A stretch of DNA of 64,000 bases from Rhodobacteraceae bacterium SB2 (GCA_001642945.1 LGRT01000014.1:124001-188000); one strand, 5' to 3'. Numbered from the stretch's first letter, positions 1 to 9,500 are shown. The notes: generated by a model from the sequence alone, not told the origin. Program-made: numbers and translations.

Positions 1-1686
1 CTCTATCAAGACGCTGTGGCCGAAGAAATGTCGTATGTTTTAGAACATTGTGGCGCGCGGTTTGTGATTGCAGGCGATCAAGAGCAGGTTGATAAAGTTC
101 TTGAAATCCAAGATGATTTAAAGGATTTTGAACATCTCATTTATCTCGATGCGCGGGGCATGCGCAAATACGATCACAGCAGATTGCATGATTTAAGAGC
201 GCTGCAGCAAAGCGGTCTGGCTGCGGCCGACGGTTTGCAAAAAGAGCTCGATTCCCGTGTTGAGGCGCAAACCTTTGAGACAACATGCGTGATGCTTTAT
301 ACATCAGGCACGACGGGTAAGCCCAAAGGGGTTGTGTTAAGCAACCGAAATATCATTATTTCGGCAAAGAATGCCTGTGAATTTGATGGGCTGAAGGAAA
401 CCGATAGCTTGCTGTCTTATCTGCCGATCGCGTGGGTGGGCGATTTCATTTTCTCGGTCGGGCAATCTTATTATGCGGCCTTGTGCATAAATTGCCCTGA
501 AAGCCAGGAAACGGTTCTGTCTGATTTGCGTGAAATCGGACCTAGCTATTATTTTGCGCCGCCGCGGGTTTTTGAAAGCATGCTCACGTCGGTGGTGTTG
601 CGGATGCAGGATGCAAGCCGCATCAAGCAAGGCCTGTACCGATATTTCATGGCGCACGCCAGCAGGGTGGGTCAGGATATTCTGGATGGCAACGCGGTTT
701 CGGCTTTGGATCGCTTGACCTATCTGATTGGTGATGCGGTCATTTACAGCCCACTTAAAAACGCGCTTGGGCTTAGCCGGGTGCGCGTTGGATATACCGC
801 AGGCGAGGCTATCGGGCCTGAAATATTTGATTTCTTCCGCTCTATGGGGATCAATCTGAAGCAGCTTTATGGGCAAACGGAAGCGTCGGTTTTTGTAACT
901 GTCCAACCTGATGGGCAAGTTTATTCGGATACGGTTGGGGTGCCCGCGCCGGATGTTGAAGTGAAAATCGCGGAGAGTGGAGAGGTGTTCTATCGATCGC
1001 CTGGGGCCTTTGTCGAATATTATAAAAGCCCTGAAAGTACGGCCGAAACGAAAGATCCCGAAGGTTGGGTGGCCACGGGGGATGCGGGCTTCTTTGATCC
1101 TGACAATGGTCATCTTAGAATTATTGATCGCGCAAAAGACGTTGCTAAAATGACTGATGGTTCAATGTTTGCGCCGAAATATGTGGAAAATAAACTGAAA
1201 TTTTACCCAAATATTTTGGAATGCGTGGTGTTTGGTGCGGGACGAGATCGGTGCATGGCCTTCGTGAACATCGATCTGGCCGCTGTTGGAAATTGGGCCG
1301 AGCGCAATAATATTGCCTATTCAAGCTATCAGGAATTGGCGGGCCACCCAGAGGTGCTGCGCGTCATCGAGGGCCATATCGAAGAGGTGAATGTTAAAGT
1401 TGCGCAGGATGCGATGTTATCGGGCTGCCAAGTACATCGGTTTTTGGTGCTTCATAAAGAGCTGGATGCGGATGATGGGGAAATGACCCGCACGCGCAAA
1501 GTGCGCCGCAAGGTGATTTCAGAAAAATTCTCGGATCTGGTTGAGGCGCTTTATAACGGCGCTCAGGATGTGTTTACCGAAACAGAGGTCACCTATGAAG
1601 ATGGGCGAAAAGGTAAAATTTCGGCCACTCTGGAAATTCGAGATGTCAAAACCGAAGCGGTCTCGGGCCGCATCGCGGCAGAATAG
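1..1686 (+). CDS. AMP-dependent acyl-CoA synthetase (5' end cut off)
   Basis: Adenylate-forming ligase that would activate a carboxylic acid with ATP and join it to CoA. The frame is open from base 1, so the gene begins upstream of the window; about 560 residues are visible, against roughly 640 for long-chain acyl-CoA synthetases of this type. The phosphate-binding motif TSGTTGKPKG lies at nt 301-330, the GQTE motif at about 870, and the GD...DRAKD hinge region at about 1080-1140. It is followed after 11 nt by the transporter ATPase gene, so it heads the ABC transporter operon. The insert-rich C-terminal half resembles the FadD15/FAA1-type long-chain group, but the transporter context suggests a polar or aromatic acid. 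Substrate is unknown. Confidence 0.85.
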   Translation, partial: LYQDAVAEEMSYVLEHCGARFVIAGDQEQVDKVLEIQDDLKDFEHLIYLDARGMRKYDHSRLHDLRALQQSGLAAADGLQKELDSRVEAQTFETTCVMLYTSGTTGKPKGVVLSNRNIIISAKNACEFDGLKETDSLLSYLPIAWVGDFIFSVGQSYYAALCINCPESQETVLSDLREIGPSYYFAPPRVFESMLTSVVLRMQDASRIKQGLYRYFMAHASRVGQDILDGNAVSALDRLTYLIGDAVIYSPLKNALGLSRVRVGYTAGEAIGPEIFDFFRSMGINLKQLYGQTEASVFVTVQPDGQVYSDTVGVPAPDVEVKIAESGEVFYRSPGAFVEYYKSPESTAETKDPEGWVATGDAGFFDPDNGHLRIIDRAKDVAKMTDGSMFAPKYVENKLKFYPNILECVVFGAGRDRCMAFVNIDLAAVGNWAERNNIAYSSYQELAGHPEVLRVIEGHIEEVNVKVAQDAMLSGCQVHRFLVLHKELDADDGEMTRTRKVRRKVISEKFSDLVEALYNGAQDVFTETEVTYEDGRKGKISATLEIRDVKTEAVSGRIAAE

Positions 1687-1697
1687 GGCGGGCAGAG

Positions 1698-2516
1698 GTG
1701 TTGGATAGTCAGGTAACGCAAACCACGGCTGATGGGCGTAAAATCGGCGGTGTCATGATGGAAATGAAAAATATCACCCTGCGCTTCGGAGGCGTGGTGG
1801 CGATCAAAGATATTTCATTTGATATTCTTGAAGGCGAGATCCGCGCCATTATAGGGCCCAACGGCGCCGGTAAATCATCAATGCTTAACGTGATTTCTGG
1901 ATTTTACCATCCGCAAGACGGTGAAGTTTGGTTTCATGGGAAAAAACGGCCTGCGGTGAAACCTTATGAAGTGGCCCGGCAGGGCATCGCGCGCACATTT
2001 CAAAATATTGCGCTGTTCGAAGGGATGACGGTGCTGGACAATGTGATGACGGGCCGGTTGACGCAGATGAAATCGGGCGTGTTTCAACAAGCGCTTTGGT
2101 GGGGTGCTGCCGAGCGCGAAGAGCTGGAAAATCGAGAGATCTGTGAAAAGGTAATTGATTTCTTGGAAATTCAATCGATCCGCAAAACCCCTGTGGCGCG
2201 TTTGCCTTATGGTTTGAAAAAGCGCGTAGAGCTGGCCCGTGCGCTGGCCTCTGAGCCAAAGCTGCTGCTGCTTGACGAGCCGATGGCCGGCATGAATGTG
2301 GAAGAAAAAGAAGATATGTCGCGCTTTATTCTGGATGTGAATGACGAATTTGGCACTACGATTGCGCTTATTGAACATGATATGGGCGTGGTGATGGATT
2401 TGTCTGATCGCGTGGTCGTGATGGATTATGGGCGCAAAATTGGCGATGGCACACCGGATGAGGTGCGCAACAATCAAGACGTGATTGATGCGTATTTAGG
2501 GGTGAGCCATGATTGA
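1698..2516 (+). CDS. HAAT-family ABC transporter ATP-binding protein (LivG-like)
   Basis: First ATPase subunit of a hydrophobic/branched-chain amino-acid-type ABC importer; it hydrolyses ATP at the cytoplasmic face. Walker A GPNGAGKSS is at nt 1855-1881, the signature-like LPYGLKKRVELARAL at about 2201-2245, and Walker B LLLLDEP just after. The C-terminal segment after the H-loop (IEHDMGVVMDL) is of LivG type. The start chosen is GTG at 1698, 11 nt after the preceding ligase gene. An internal ATG at 1755 would remove about 19 residues of a tail containing TADGRKIGG, which I take to be genuine. The substrate need not be an amino acid, because two acyl-CoA ligases flank the transporter. Confidence 0.88.
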   Translation: MLDSQVTQTTADGRKIGGVMMEMKNITLRFGGVVAIKDISFDILEGEIRAIIGPNGAGKSSMLNVISGFYHPQDGEVWFHGKKRPAVKPYEVARQGIARTFQNIALFEGMTVLDNVMTGRLTQMKSGVFQQALWWGAAEREELENREICEKVIDFLEIQSIRKTPVARLPYGLKKRVELARALASEPKLLLLDEPMAGMNVEEKEDMSRFILDVNDEFGTTIALIEHDMGVVMDLSDRVVVMDYGRKIGDGTPDEVRNNQDVIDAYLGVSHD

Positions 2517-2582
2517 GACCTGCGCGCGATTGGATGCCATGAAACCGATGTGTAACTTTGCACAGTCTAAAAGGACAATCTG

Positions 2583-3569
2583 ATGCCAGAACAGGTGATT
2601 TTTGGAATGGAAGTGTTTTTGAACGGCCTGATGGCGGGCGTTCTCTATGCTTTAGTGGCGCTGGGGTTTGTGTTGATTTACAAAGCATCGGGCATTTTCA
2701 ACTACGCTCAGGGCGTTATGGCGCTGTTTTCAGCCATGACCTTGGTGGGCATGATGAACGGGCAAGTGCCCTTCAGCCATTTGATCAACGCTGTGTTTGG
2801 CACCGATATCCATCATTTCGGTTGGCATTTACCCGCGCTTATCGGAATTTTGCTGACCATGGCGATTATGGTCTTGCTCGCCTGGCTTGTTCAAAAAATC
2901 ATTTTCAAACATTTGGTCAATCAGGAACCGATTATCTTATTCATGGCAACGATTGGTCTGGCCTATTTCATGGAAGGTTTTGGCGACCTGATGTGGGGGG
3001 GAGAGATTAAAAAGCTAGATGTTGGCATTCCCCAAGGGATCAATCTTTGGATAGATGAAGCGACGTATAATATATTTGATTACGGCTTTTTCATCGACAA
3101 TCTGGATATTTTTGCAACCATCGTTGCCGCTATTCTGGTTTTGGCATTGGTCGCCTTCTCTCAATATACGAAACAGGGCCGCGCGATGCGCGCCGTGGCC
3201 GATGATCACCAGGCGGCCTTGTCGGTTGGAGTGTCTTTGAATTTTATCTGGGTAATGGTCTGGTCGCTGGCTGGATTTGTGGCTCTGGTTGCCGGAATTA
3301 TGTGGGGCACAAAATCCGGGGTTCAATTCTCGCTTTCTTTGATCGCGTTGAAAGCCTTGCCGGTGTTAATGCTGGGGGGGTTCACGTCAATCCCGGGGGC
3401 GATCGTGGGCGGTTTGATCATCGGTGTGGGCGAGAAAATGTTTGAGTTTCTGGTTGGCCCGTTGATCGGGGGCGCAACTGAAAATTGGTTTGCTTATGTT
3501 TTAGCCCTGTTGTTTCTAGTCTTTCGGCCACAAGGCCTATTTGGCGAAAAAATTATCGAAAGGGTTTAA
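2583..3569 (+). CDS. HAAT-family ABC transporter permease (LivH-like)
   Basis: Inner-membrane permease of the same importer, 328 residues, largely hydrophobic with about eight membrane spans. The N-terminus (NGLMAGVLYALVALGFVLIY) and the C-terminal LVFRPQGLFGE are typical of LivH proteins. The EAA-like cytoplasmic loop is around ALKALPVLMLGGFTSIPGA. An AAGGAC ribosome site precedes ATG 2583. It lies 66 nt after the LivG-type gene and 3 nt before the LivM-type gene, so the genes are co-transcribed. Confidence 0.9.
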   Translation: MPEQVIFGMEVFLNGLMAGVLYALVALGFVLIYKASGIFNYAQGVMALFSAMTLVGMMNGQVPFSHLINAVFGTDIHHFGWHLPALIGILLTMAIMVLLAWLVQKIIFKHLVNQEPIILFMATIGLAYFMEGFGDLMWGGEIKKLDVGIPQGINLWIDEATYNIFDYGFFIDNLDIFATIVAAILVLALVAFSQYTKQGRAMRAVADDHQAALSVGVSLNFIWVMVWSLAGFVALVAGIMWGTKSGVQFSLSLIALKALPVLMLGGFTSIPGAIVGGLIIGVGEKMFEFLVGPLIGGATENWFAYVLALLFLVFRPQGLFGEKIIERV

Positions 3570-3572
3570 ATC

Positions 3573-4649
3573 ATGCTGTATCGCGAAGCCGGTGATTTCA
3601 AAACCACCTATAAAGAAGACAACCAAACCTTTCCGATCAAATTTGACCGTTACCGGTATTATTTTGTTTTGATCGTAGCCTTTTTGATTATCCCGTTTTG
3701 GATAAATGATTATTGGGTGAATGCAATTTTCCTACCCTTCCTGATCTATTCGATTGCCGCGATTGGGTTAAATATCTTGGTAGGTTATTGTGGGCAGGTT
3801 TCGCTGGGAACTGGCGGGTTTATGGCGGTAGGCGCCTATGCGGTGTATAAATTAATGACGGCTTTTCCAGATGTGAGTATTATGATCCACGTCGTGCTGG
3901 CAGGTGCGATCACCGCTTGTGTGGGTGTGTTATTTGGGCTGCCCTCGCTGCGGATCAAAGGCTTTTACCTTGCCGTTGCAACATTGGCGGCGCAATTTTT
4001 CCTCGTCTGGATATTTAACCGGGTTCCTTGGTTTTATAATTATTCAGCCTCAGGGCAGATCAATGCGCCCGAGCGCACATTTTTTGGCGTACCCGTCACC
4101 GGGGCCAATGCCGATAGCTGGGCGACCTATCTCTTTTGCTTAATCATCTTAACCGTCTGTGGCATTGTCGCCCGCAATTTGACGCGAGGCTCGATCGGTC
4201 GAAAATGGATGGCGATCCGGGATATGGATATTGCGGCCGAGATCATTGGAGTGAACCCGCTCAGCGCAAAACTTTCGGCTTTTGCGGTCAGTTCTTTCTT
4301 CATTGGCATATCCGGGGCGTTGTTTTTTGGGGTGTATCTGGGGGCTGTTGAAGTGGGCGAAGCCTTTGGGATCAATAAATCCTTTTTGGTGCTGTTCATG
4401 ATCATTATTGGCGGGCTTGGATCAATTTTTGGCAGCTTTGCGGGCGCTGCATTTCTCGTACTTTTGCCGGTCTTATTGAAAAATCTGTTTGTAGCCGGTT
4501 TGGGCTGGCAACCAGATCTCGCCACGCATCTTGAGTTTATGATCGTCGGTGGCTTGATCATTTTGTTCTTGGTGGTTGAGCCGCATGGCATCGCTCAATT
4601 ATGGCGGCTTGCAAAAGAAAAACTGAGACTTTGGCCGTTTCCGTATTAA
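3573..4649 (+). CDS. HAAT-family ABC transporter permease (LivM-like)
   Basis: Second permease subunit, 358 residues with about ten hydrophobic segments. The GLNILVGYCGQVSLGTGGFM motif at residues ~64-83 is the conserved LivM signature (GL.L..GY.GQ.SLG...F). The C-terminus contains LFLVVEPHGIAQLW, also standard for the family. An N-terminal hydrophilic tail of about 30 residues precedes the first span. It pairs with the upstream LivH-type permease. Confidence 0.9.
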   Translation: MLYREAGDFKTTYKEDNQTFPIKFDRYRYYFVLIVAFLIIPFWINDYWVNAIFLPFLIYSIAAIGLNILVGYCGQVSLGTGGFMAVGAYAVYKLMTAFPDVSIMIHVVLAGAITACVGVLFGLPSLRIKGFYLAVATLAAQFFLVWIFNRVPWFYNYSASGQINAPERTFFGVPVTGANADSWATYLFCLIILTVCGIVARNLTRGSIGRKWMAIRDMDIAAEIIGVNPLSAKLSAFAVSSFFIGISGALFFGVYLGAVEVGEAFGINKSFLVLFMIIIGGLGSIFGSFAGAAFLVLLPVLLKNLFVAGLGWQPDLATHLEFMIVGGLIILFLVVEPHGIAQLWRLAKEKLRLWPFPY

Positions 4650-4725
4650 GCGTTCAAAGGAGAAATTACCATTGAGGCTCTCGCCTCTAAAAGACCAACG
4701 TCGGATAAAAATGGGAGGAAAACCG

Positions 4726-6009
4726 ATGAAATTTAAACTTCTAGCTGCTGCAGTAAGCAGTATAGCTATGGCAACCCCGGTCCTTGCAGATTTGGTTTTG
4801 CCGTGGATGTCATATCGTACTGGACCCTACGCGGTTGCCGGTATTCCATTGGCGGATGGATATGCTGATTACCTAACGCTGCTGAATGAGCGCGATGGTG
4901 GTATTGGCGGTGTTCCGGTTCGTTTGCTGGAATGCGAAACCGGATATAACACCGAAAAAGGTGTGGAATGTTATGAATCAACCAAAGCGGAAGGCTCTTT
5001 GGTGTATCATCCCTTAAGCACCGGTATTACGTATCAGCTGATCCCCAAAGTAACAGCGGATGGTATCGCGCTGCACAGCATGGGGTACGGGCGGACATCT
5101 GCCGCAAACGGGAAGATATTTTCCAATATTTTCAATTATCCAGCAAATTACTGGACGGCGGCATCAGCTGGGGTGAATTATCTGCTGAATGAAAATTCTG
5201 GTAGCCTTGACGGCAAGCATATCGCGTTGCTGTATCACAACTCAGCCTACGGCAAAGAGCCTATTCGTACGCTGGAAGAGCTTTCTAAAAAGCATAAGTT
5301 CGAGCTGACATTGATCCCGGTTGATCACCCTGGCCAAGAGCAAAAATCACAATGGTTGCAGATCCGCCGTGAACGCCCTGATTATGTGATCATGTGGGGC
5401 TTTGGCGTGATGAACCAAGTTGCTATTCAAGAAGCGGCAAATGTGCGCTTCCCGATGGAAAACTTCATCGGAAACTGGTGGGCTGGCGCAGAACATGATG
5501 TGATCCCAGCAGGGGATGTTGCAGATGGCTATAAGTCATTAGTGATGAATGACACAGGCAGCGATTTTGACATCTATGCGGATATCCAAAAATACGTTGT
5601 TGATGCCGGAAAGGCAGCAGGAGCGGGGGATAATCTGGGCACCGTGATGTATAATCGGTCGCTTTACATGGCGTTTTTGACCCATATGGCGATTGTGAAA
5701 GCGCAGGAAATCACTGGAACGGCAGATATTTCTCAGGCTGATATGATCAAAGGCATGGAAGCGTTGGACATCACCGACGCGCTGATGGCGGAGCATGGAT
5801 TGGCTAATGTTGGTCCGGCCTTCTCTGTATCATGCGAAAACCATGGTGGGCCCGGCCTTGGCGCTGTGTCGCAATGGGATGCAAGCGCAGGAAAATGGAA
5901 GCTGATTTCTGGCTATCTTGAGGCGGATATGGGTTTGATCAACCCGCTAATCCAAGCGGATTCACAAGCGTTCGCCAAAGAAAATAACATCTCCGAAAGA
6001 TGTAACTAA
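4726..6009 (+). CDS. HAAT-family periplasmic substrate-binding protein
   Basis: Type-I periplasmic binding protein (LivK superfamily), 427 residues, that would capture the ligand for the importer. The start is ATG 4726: GGGAGGAAAA lies just upstream and the protein then opens with a clear signal peptide (MKFKLLAAAVSSIAMATPVLA, cleavage after ALA near residue 21). A longer in-frame reading from 4672 would put a hydrophilic tail before the signal and is rejected. It is followed by a perfect hairpin before the second ATPase gene, a common way to make the binding protein in excess. Two CoA ligases in the operon suggest an organic-acid ligand (inference). Confidence 0.88.
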   Translation: MKFKLLAAAVSSIAMATPVLADLVLPWMSYRTGPYAVAGIPLADGYADYLTLLNERDGGIGGVPVRLLECETGYNTEKGVECYESTKAEGSLVYHPLSTGITYQLIPKVTADGIALHSMGYGRTSAANGKIFSNIFNYPANYWTAASAGVNYLLNENSGSLDGKHIALLYHNSAYGKEPIRTLEELSKKHKFELTLIPVDHPGQEQKSQWLQIRRERPDYVIMWGFGVMNQVAIQEAANVRFPMENFIGNWWAGAEHDVIPAGDVADGYKSLVMNDTGSDFDIYADIQKYVVDAGKAAGAGDNLGTVMYNRSLYMAFLTHMAIVKAQEITGTADISQADMIKGMEALDITDALMAEHGLANVGPAFSVSCENHGGPGLGAVSQWDASAGKWKLISGYLEADMGLINPLIQADSQAFAKENNISERCN

Positions 6010-6016
6010 ACCAGTT

Positions 6017-6050
6017 GAACGGCTGCAGGTATTGCAGCCGTTCATTCTTT
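6017..6050 (+). terminator. Intercistronic hairpin after the binding-protein gene
   Basis: GAACGGCTGCA at 6017-6027 and TGCAGCCGTTC at 6033-6043 form a perfect 11-bp stem with a 5-nt loop, followed by ATTCTTT. It starts 8 nt after the binding-protein stop and ends 21 nt before the LivF-type start. The weak T tract suggests partial termination or 3'-end protection of the upstream message, giving more binding protein than ATPase. Confidence 0.75.
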
Positions 6051-6064
6051 ACAAAGGTGACACA

Positions 6065-6889
6065 ATGGTTGTTGAAACTGAAAAGTCAGAAGTGCTTTTG
6101 GACGTGAACAATATAGAGGTGATCTATAATCACGTAATTTTGGTTCTGAAAGGTGTGTCGCTTGCCGTTCCAAAAGGTGGGATCGTGGCGTTGCTTGGCG
6201 GAAATGGAGCCGGCAAAACCACCACTTTGAAAGCGATTTCAAATCTTTTAAATTCTGAGCGCGGCGAAGTGACAAAAGGCTTTGTCAGCTATCGCGGGGC
6301 TGAAATTCACGGCGCAGATCCGGCGGATATGGTTAAGCGTGGCGTGATTCAAGTGATGGAAGGGCGGCATTGTTTTGAGCATTTGACCGTCGAAGAAAAT
6401 CTGTTGACTGGCGCTTATACGCGCAGCGATAGCAAAGCCGATATCCAAGCCGATTTGGATATGGTCTATACGTATTTCCCGCGTTTGAAAGAGCGCCGCA
6501 AATCCCAAGCTGGCTACACGTCTGGTGGCGAACAACAGATGTGTGCAATTGGCCGTGCTTTGATGTCGCAACCCGAAACTGTTTTGCTGGATGAGCCGTC
6601 TATGGGGTTGGCGCCGCAATTGGTGGAAGAGATTTTTCAAATTGTACGAAATTTAAATGAAAAGGAAGGGGTGACCTTCCTTCTGGCTGAGCAGAATACC
6701 AATGTCGCGCTGCGCTATGCGCATTATGGGTATATTTTAGAATCTGGCCGTGTGGTCATGGATGGACCGGCTGCGGAATTGCGCGAAAACCCTGATGTGA
6801 AGGAATTTTATCTGGGCATGTCGGATGAGGGCCGCAAATCCTTTCGCAATGTGCGCAGCTATCGGCGGCGCAAGCGGTGGTTAAACTAA
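6065..6889 (+). CDS. HAAT-family ABC transporter ATP-binding protein (LivF-like)
   Basis: Second ATPase subunit, 274 residues. Walker A GGNGAGKTT at nt 6198-6224, signature TSGGEQQMCAIGRAL, Walker B VLLDEPSMGLAP and the H-loop region LLAEQNT are all present. ATG 6065 is preceded by AAAGGTGACAC; the frame is open from 6032, but that start lies inside the intercistronic hairpin. The C-terminal tail (RSYRRRKRW) is basic and longer than the E. coli LivF end. It completes the five-subunit importer. Confidence 0.9.
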   Translation: MVVETEKSEVLLDVNNIEVIYNHVILVLKGVSLAVPKGGIVALLGGNGAGKTTTLKAISNLLNSERGEVTKGFVSYRGAEIHGADPADMVKRGVIQVMEGRHCFEHLTVEENLLTGAYTRSDSKADIQADLDMVYTYFPRLKERRKSQAGYTSGGEQQMCAIGRALMSQPETVLLDEPSMGLAPQLVEEIFQIVRNLNEKEGVTFLLAEQNTNVALRYAHYGYILESGRVVMDGPAAELRENPDVKEFYLGMSDEGRKSFRNVRSYRRRKRWLN

Positions 6890-6997
6890 CCCCAATTTTA
6901 AGGGGTAACTGTAGGGCCGCCAGCCAATGTGCGGTTTGGTAAAAATTATCATGATTGGGCCTGCCGAAAAGAGCAGGCCAGGATCTGGAGTGTAAAC

Positions 6998-8215
6998 ATG
7001 CGCTATTACGACGGCCTTGAAACCCAAACATCAGAGCAGCGTGCCGCCTATTTTGCAGAGGCTTTGCCCGCACAAATTGCCCATGCCAAGCAATTGCCGG
7101 GCTATGTGGATCGGTTCGAGCGGGTGACGGCCAGCGAGATTACGGATGTACAGGCATTGGCGACTCTGCCAGTTTTGCGAAAATCAGAATTAAGCAATGC
7201 GCAAAAGCCGGGAAATATTTTAGGCGGATTTGTCCAAAAACCCCTCTATGAATTCAGTCACATATTCCAATCCCCGGGCCCCCTTTATGAACCTGGCGGC
7301 ACCGGGCATGATTGGTGGCGCATGGGCCGGTTTTTGCATGCGGCTGGCATTGGGCGGGGGGATATCGTTCAGAACTGTTTTGGCTATCATTTAACCCCTG
7401 CCGGAATGATTTTTGAAAATGGCGCGCGGGCGGTCGGGGCTGCGGTTTTACCGGCGGGCGTCGGACAAACCGATCTGCAGGTGCGCGCTGCGGTTGATAT
7501 TGGCACAACCGCCTATGCGGGCACTCCGGATTATTTGAAGGTTATTTTGGATAAAGCCGATGAGATGGGGGAAAGCTTATCAATCCGCAAAGCGGTTGTG
7601 GGTGGCGGGGCGTTATTTCCCGCGCTGCGCCAGGAATATACTGATCGCGGCATCGCCTGTTTGCAATGTTATGCAACGGCGGATCTTGGCAATATCGCGT
7701 ATGAATCATCCGCCCAAGAGGGTATGATTGTTGATGAAGGCGTGCTGGTGGAAATCGTGACGCCCGGTACTGGCACTCCAGTTGCGGATGGCGAAGTGGG
7801 AGAAGTTGTGGTGACGGTGCTGAACCCTGATTATCCCCTTATTCGTTTTGCAACGGGTGATCTTAGCGCCGTATTACCCGGAAAATCACCCTGCGGGCGC
7901 AGCAATCTGCGGATAAAGGGTTGGATGGGCCGCGCCGATCAAACCACCAAAATTAAGGGTATGTTCGTGCGCCCCGAACAAGTGGCGGCATTGGTGGCCT
8001 CGCATGATGCTTTGGATCGCGCGCGCATCATTGCCCGGCGAAACGGTGCTAAGGATGAAATGATCGTGCAGCTGGAAACCACCCTATCCGCGGCCTCTGA
8101 TTTTGATGGATTGGTGAAAAGTCATCTTAAGCTGACGGGCAATGTTGAGCTTGTGGCCCCTGGCAGCTTACCGCGCGATGGTTTGGTGATCGAAGATCAA
8201 CGCGTATACGAGTAG
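6998..8215 (+). CDS. Phenylacetate-CoA ligase-like AMP-dependent ligase
   Basis: Adenylate-forming ligase of the PaaK-like branch, 405 residues, the usual length for that group and distinct from the longer ligase at the operon head. Visible landmarks are YEPGGTGHDWWRM, where the phosphate-binding loop of PaaK proteins lies, CYATADLGNIAYE (the motif before the adenylation core), and RFATGDLSAV with the hinge IKGWMGRADQTTKIKGMFV near the end. ATG 6998 follows a GGAG-containing site. It is 108 nt after the LivF gene, probably in the same operon. Substrate is not readable from sequence; an aryl or short acyl acid brought in by the importer is a reasonable guess. Confidence 0.8.
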   Translation: MRYYDGLETQTSEQRAAYFAEALPAQIAHAKQLPGYVDRFERVTASEITDVQALATLPVLRKSELSNAQKPGNILGGFVQKPLYEFSHIFQSPGPLYEPGGTGHDWWRMGRFLHAAGIGRGDIVQNCFGYHLTPAGMIFENGARAVGAAVLPAGVGQTDLQVRAAVDIGTTAYAGTPDYLKVILDKADEMGESLSIRKAVVGGGALFPALRQEYTDRGIACLQCYATADLGNIAYESSAQEGMIVDEGVLVEIVTPGTGTPVADGEVGEVVVTVLNPDYPLIRFATGDLSAVLPGKSPCGRSNLRIKGWMGRADQTTKIKGMFVRPEQVAALVASHDALDRARIIARRNGAKDEMIVQLETTLSAASDFDGLVKSHLKLTGNVELVAPGSLPRDGLVIEDQRVYE

Positions 8216-8240
8216 CATTACTGGCGCGCGCTTGGCTTGC

Positions 8241-9500
8241 TTAGTGCGCCGCAATCGCCGCATAGCGCGCCGGATCATAGGGGCGCATATCAATGTTTGG
8301 CAAACGCCCCGTGATCAAATCTGCGATCAAGCGCCCGGTTTTAGGCCCTGCGGTTAACCCAACATGTTGGTGGCCAAAGGCGGTGTAAATCCCGCTGCTG
8401 GCCAGCTCACCGATCAGCGGCAGGCTGTCTGGGGTTGACGGGCGAAAGCCCATCCACTCTTCGCTGCTGTCATAGGTCATCTGTGGAAAAGCCTCGGCCA
8501 TGCGGCGGCGCAGCAATTGAATTGGCGCTTTGCTGGGCCCCAGTTTAATCCCGCCAAACTCGACTGTACCGGCGCAGCGCAACCCGTCTTGCATTGGGGT
8601 CACCGCAAATTTTCCAGTTGTCATCATCATTGGATTGCGCGGCATCTGTGATGGGTTTTTAAACATCACGTGATATCCGCGCTCGGTTTCCAAGGGGATA
8701 TGCAGCCCTAATTTTCCCATCAACTCTTTTGACCAAATACCGGCAGTGATCACGGCTTTGTCGCAGTCAATCGGGCCGCCTTCGGTTAAAACGGATCGTA
8801 TGCGCCCGTTTTGTTTTTCAAAACCGGTGACGCTTGTTTGGCGAAACACGCCCCCTTGCGCTTCAAAGGCTTTGGCCAAAGCCGTGACATATCCCAAAGG
8901 GTTGAGAATATGCCCCTGGCCTTTCAAGATCGCCAAACATTGAATGGCGGGGCCCAAAGCCGGTTCGGCATCTTGCACATCGGGGCCGCTCAGAACGTTG
9001 GGCACCAGACCGGCCGCTTGTTTCAAATCCCACGCGTAGCGATCCTTTTGAAAGGCTTTGTGATCGCGATACGCGTAGCAGAATTGGCTGTCAGCGATCC
9101 AGCTTTCGGCCGAGCTGCCTTGCGACAGCGCCTTATGTTGGTCGACAGCATCCAATAAAAGCGGGCCCAAAGCCGCGCTGGCAGCTTTGGCGCTGCTGTC
9201 ATTGGCCTGTTGCAGGAATTTCCAAAACCAAGGCGCCAATTTGGGTAGATATTGCCATTTGATGAATAAAGGGCTGGCCGGATTAAGCGCGTATTTCGGC
9301 AGCGCCTGCCAAAGATCCGGCGTGGTGACGGGCGTTACCGCCCATTGCGCCAGCAACCCAGCATTGCCAAATGAAGCCCCCATTCCGGGCGCTGTTTTAT
9401 CAATTAAAATCACCCTATGGCCGCTGCGTTGCAACCAAAGCGCGCTGGACACGCCGCAAATGCCCGCGCCGATTACCACAATCGGAAGCCCCATTGCCAT
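8241..9500 (-). CDS. dadA: D-amino acid dehydrogenase (DadA-like FAD oxidoreductase)
   Basis: FAD-dependent dehydrogenase of the DAO fold, 419 residues, that would oxidise D-amino acids (classically D-alanine) to 2-oxo acids, passing electrons to the respiratory chain. The N-terminal dinucleotide site VVIGAGICGVSSALWLQRSG starts at residue ~7. The FAD-closing C-terminal segment FGHQHVGLTAGPKTGRL lies at ~380-396. Length matches E. coli DadA (about 430). It stands alone, convergent with the phenylacetate-CoA ligase-like gene and divergent from gltX; an L-alanine dehydrogenase lies 9 kb away. The assignment of the D-alanine substrate is inferred; other 2-substituted acids are possible. Confidence 0.75.
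   Translation of the reverse strand: MAMGLPIVVIGAGICGVSSALWLQRSGHRVILIDKTAPGMGASFGNAGLLAQWAVTPVTTPDLWQALPKYALNPASPLFIKWQYLPKLAPWFWKFLQQANDSSAKAASAALGPLLLDAVDQHKALSQGSSAESWIADSQFCYAYRDHKAFQKDRYAWDLKQAAGLVPNVLSGPDVQDAEPALGPAIQCLAILKGQGHILNPLGYVTALAKAFEAQGGVFRQTSVTGFEKQNGRIRSVLTEGGPIDCDKAVITAGIWSKELMGKLGLHIPLETERGYHVMFKNPSQMPRNPMMMTTGKFAVTPMQDGLRCAGTVEFGGIKLGPSKAPIQLLRRRMAEAFPQMTYDSSEEWMGFRPSTPDSLPLIGELASSGIYTAFGHQHVGLTAGPKTGRLIADLITGRLPNIDMRPYDPARYAAIAAH

Noticed and set aside
337-1113. A 258-codon open frame on the minus strand opposite the first ligase
   Set aside because: It lies wholly within a clear AMP-ligase gene, has no family motif and an Arg/Ile/His-rich composition typical of antisense frames.
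6889-6906. ACCCC/GGGGT hairpin after the LivF-type gene as a terminator
   Set aside because: Only five base pairs with an 8-nt loop and no T tract; the next gene is likely in the same operon.
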